A stretch of DNA of 42,970 nucleotides from Candidatus Poribacteria bacterium (GTDB lineage Bacteria; Poribacteria; WGA-4E; WGA-3G): NCBI GenBank assembly GCA_003635255.1, contig PYJC01000056.1, positions 1 through 42,970 on the forward strand, given 5' to 3'. Position 1 is the stretch's first letter. Each line of letters begins with the position of its first letter. Below, in pieces: positions 40,844-42,970 of this stretch. Below the pieces are notes generated by a model. The model saw nothing but the letters and a program-made list of their open reading frames with translations, ran no database searches and was not told where the DNA came from. A program made the translations under genes and the position numbers.

Positions 40844-42058
40844 ATGACCAAGAACCGTTCCCTGCGAGAAAACAGGCTGGAGAGCATCGCTGACTTAGCC
40901 CCAGAGGGGCACCATGTGTATAGGGGACATACACTTTTCAACAACACACCTGTTGAAATCACCATCGTTGATGACCGTGTTCAGTCAATTTGTGAAGTAG
41001 CCGCCGCGGATACCAACATACAGATCTCGCCTGCTCCGATAGACATCCAAGTAAACGGTTTCGCAGGGTTTGATCTCAATGTCCCTACCGTTACATCGGA
41101 GGATGTCTGTGCAATGGTGCGTGCCCTCTGGCGTGTCGGCACCGGTTTCTTGTGTCCGACAGTCGTGACCGGTTCTTTTGAGGGAATATGCAATTCCTTT
41201 CGTGCCATCGTAGAAGCGTGTAAAACAGACGCATTGGTTGCGCACTCCGTACTTGGAATCCATCTTGAAGGCCCTTATATCTCTGCTGAAGACGGACCGC
41301 GCGGCGCACACCCACTGGAACACGTCAGAGACCCAGATTCGGATGAATTTCAGCGGTGGCAGGACATCGCCGAAGGTAAAATCTCCATTGTAACCCTTGC
41401 CCCCGAAAAAAAGAACACCATTCCATTCATTGAAAAACTGGTTGCCAATGGAATTGTCGTCGCATTAGGACACACGAACGCTTCAGCAGACGATATCCGA
41501 GCGGCGATCGATGCTGGTGCGAAACTCTCCACACACCTCGGCAACGGTGCACACGCCTTAATCCGGCGACATCCGAATTACATCTGGGAGCAACTCGGTG
41601 CCGACGCACTCTGGGCAAGCCTCATCGTCGATGGACATCACCTACCACCTTCTGTCGCTAAATCAATGATGCGTGCGAAAACACTTGACCGCTGTGTCCT
41701 CGTCAGTGATGCTGTGGCGTTAGCAGGCATGGAACCGGGTATCTATCAGTTTGCGGGGAAATCGGTGGAGTTGACGGCAGAACGGTGTGTCCGTTTAGTC
41801 GGCACTGAATACCTCGCTGGTTCCGCTATTGAGTTAGCGCGCGGCATCGAAAATAGTGTCCGATTCGCTGGCATCTCGCTTAAAGAAGCGGTATCACTCG
41901 CCACGCTACAACCGATGCGTCTGCTCGACGCGAAAACGCAAGTAGAATCAGAAACAAACTTAATCCTCTTTGAATGGGACGCAGCACAATATGAAATCAA
42001 TCTGATAGCCACAATTGTCGGGGGTGAGTTAGTGTATCACGCGGAACCACCACAGTAA
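40844..42058 (+). CDS. nagA: N-acetylglucosamine-6-phosphate deacetylase-like amidohydrolase
   Basis: This 404-residue protein belongs to the NagA group of the amidohydrolase superfamily. Motifs are IDIQVNGFAGFD (67-78), CPTVVTG, GIHLEGPYIS with metal ligand Glu142, VALGHTNAS with His210, STHLGNGAH with His231, IVDGHHLPP and the catalytic Asp289 in LVSDAVALAG. NagA normally has HLFNAM where HLGNGAH stands here, so the exact substrate could differ. The family deacetylates GlcNAc-6-phosphate in amino sugar breakdown. It has its own promoter and is followed after 22 bases by a PhyH-family gene. Confidence 0.85.
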   Translation: MTKNRSLRENRLESIADLAPEGHHVYRGHTLFNNTPVEITIVDDRVQSICEVAAADTNIQISPAPIDIQVNGFAGFDLNVPTVTSEDVCAMVRALWRVGTGFLCPTVVTGSFEGICNSFRAIVEACKTDALVAHSVLGIHLEGPYISAEDGPRGAHPLEHVRDPDSDEFQRWQDIAEGKISIVTLAPEKKNTIPFIEKLVANGIVVALGHTNASADDIRAAIDAGAKLSTHLGNGAHALIRRHPNYIWEQLGADALWASLIVDGHHLPPSVAKSMMRAKTLDRCVLVSDAVALAGMEPGIYQFAGKSVELTAERCVRLVGTEYLAGSAIELARGIENSVRFAGISLKEAVSLATLQPMRLLDAKTQVESETNLILFEWDAAQYEINLIATIVGGELVYHAEPPQ

Positions 42059-42080
42059 CACAACATCGGAGGAAACTACA

Positions 42081-42875
42081 ATGCTAACCCGTTCAGAGAT
42101 CGACGCGTTTTTTGAAAACGGATATATCATCCGCAAAAGTGCGCTTTCCCCAACAGACATCCAAGCCTCTCGGAGTGCCATTGATCGGATACTCCATAAG
42201 TGTCGCGTTGAAGGTTTACACGCCGATCACCTACGCTATATAGATGGTGAACGCGACGACATCTGGGGTGTCAATAACATTTTCCATCCGAGCATTCGTG
42301 AGCAGGCACTCGTGAACGCGCTTGCACACCGACAGATATTGGATGTTATCAAAGCACTTATTGGGGAAAGATTAAGGTATTACCTCTGTACCCTTCTCGT
42401 CAGTTCTGAACAAAAACCGTATCACATCAACTGGCACCGAGATTTCGCACCGGACGGAGAAGTGCCGCTTGAAACGCTGATGGGTCGGTTCAGGAACCAC
42501 GTGCAACTCAACGGTGCCCTCTATGACGATGAGACCCTTTACATTGTACCCGGTAGCCATCGCCGCGAACTCACGGATGCTGAACGTACAGTCATACAGC
42601 AGACACCAAAAGCAGCGATGCCGAATCAACTTGTTGTCAAACTGAAAGCCGGGGACATCGTTTTTTATAATTCAAGTATACTCCACAAAGGCTACAATAT
42701 TGACGGATCAAAACGGCAAACGCTTCACTATGCGGTTCTTACCGCACCGCCGGAGAATGAACCCCCAAATCCAGAAAGTCCAACGAGTCAAGAATGGCTC
42801 AATGAATCCGCTTTCCTGGAGAGTCTTCCCGATCGACTTAAGCCGTTGTTTGACAATTGGTTAAAATACGGATAG
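42081..42875 (+). CDS. Phytanoyl-CoA dioxygenase-family protein
   Basis: This 264-residue Fe(II)/2-oxoglutarate oxygenase has an intact motif set: NWHRDF (His119, Asp121), SILHKGYN (distal His202), Arg212 in GSKRQTLHY, and the PGSHRRELTD loop. The N-terminus RSEIDAFFENGYIIRKSAL is typical of the family. It is the third PhyH-family gene in the window and is not especially similar to the other two. GGAGG stands before the ATG (42069-42073). It is probably co-transcribed with the NagA-like gene. Confidence 0.85.
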   Translation: MLTRSEIDAFFENGYIIRKSALSPTDIQASRSAIDRILHKCRVEGLHADHLRYIDGERDDIWGVNNIFHPSIREQALVNALAHRQILDVIKALIGERLRYYLCTLLVSSEQKPYHINWHRDFAPDGEVPLETLMGRFRNHVQLNGALYDDETLYIVPGSHRRELTDAERTVIQQTPKAAMPNQLVVKLKAGDIVFYNSSILHKGYNIDGSKRQTLHYAVLTAPPENEPPNPESPTSQEWLNESAFLESLPDRLKPLFDNWLKYG

Positions 42876-42970
42876 CCACGATGGACAGCGTACTAATTTT
42901 TCTGGCAGACCATCGCTGTGATCCAGCATAGCCGTTTGAGGAAGGGGAAGCATTTAAGGAGAGATGTATC

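Overview
The window looks like a chromosomal segment of a Gram-negative bacterium, most probably a Candidatus Poribacteria-type organism. This assignment is inferred from gene content: phytanoyl-CoA dioxygenase-family proteins (three here), enolase-superfamily sugar-acid dehydratases, a ThuA-like protein, WSPDG beta-propeller proteins, TonB-like proteins and many short palindromic repeats. It cannot be proved without a 16S or marker-gene search. Promoters are strikingly regular: TTGACA-like and TATAAT-like boxes separated by exactly 17 bp recur in front of many transcription units on both strands.

Layout. 1-984 is non-coding, with two palindromic repeats and three tandem, diverged units that each carry a near-perfect promoter, leading into a TonB-like gene. 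1996-5541 (minus) is a purF / small membrane protein / purM / FliG-like cluster, followed by a minus-strand membrane protein (5699-6250). 6620-11390 is an accessory stretch: an in-frame fusion of an IS607-type serine recombinase with TnpB, a ThuA/enolase-superfamily gene pair, and a hairpin-bounded IS200/IS605-like element encoding an IsrB-type (HNH-less IscB) nuclease. Then come two paralogous lipoproteins, one ending in a TonB C-terminal domain, and four tandem copies of an exported WSPDG propeller gene (13528-17532).

17598-30469 is a complex I (nuo) locus in the order A, B, C, D, x, H, y, I, J, K, L, M, N, without nuoE, nuoF and nuoG. It contains two extra small membrane proteins, an internal promoter before nuoD, a repeated leader RNA motif before nuoD and nuoJ, a palindrome array between nuoB and nuoC, a NuoI with an Sm-like insertion between its Fe-S motifs, and a 33-residue single-helix microprotein after nuoN. 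A tRNA-Gln(CUG)/tRNA-Glu(CUC) pair follows.

30818-42970 holds a DUF255 thioredoxin-fold protein, a two-gene AAA ATPase plus putative PD-(D/E)xK nuclease module (the best defence-system candidate), two convergent PhyH-family genes, a minus-strand metabolic cluster (aldo/keto reductase, TrmH-family methyltransferase, zinc alcohol dehydrogenase, enolase-superfamily enzyme), and on the plus strand an N-acetylglucosamine-6-phosphate deacetylase-like gene and a third PhyH-family gene.

The strongest candidates for undescribed biology are the ATPase/nuclease pair, the recombinase-TnpB fusion, the IsrB element, the NuoI insertion, the nuo leader RNA motif and the family of GTAGG-flanked palindromes whose stems vary while pairing is kept. 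All functional statements come from reading motifs by eye; no search was run.
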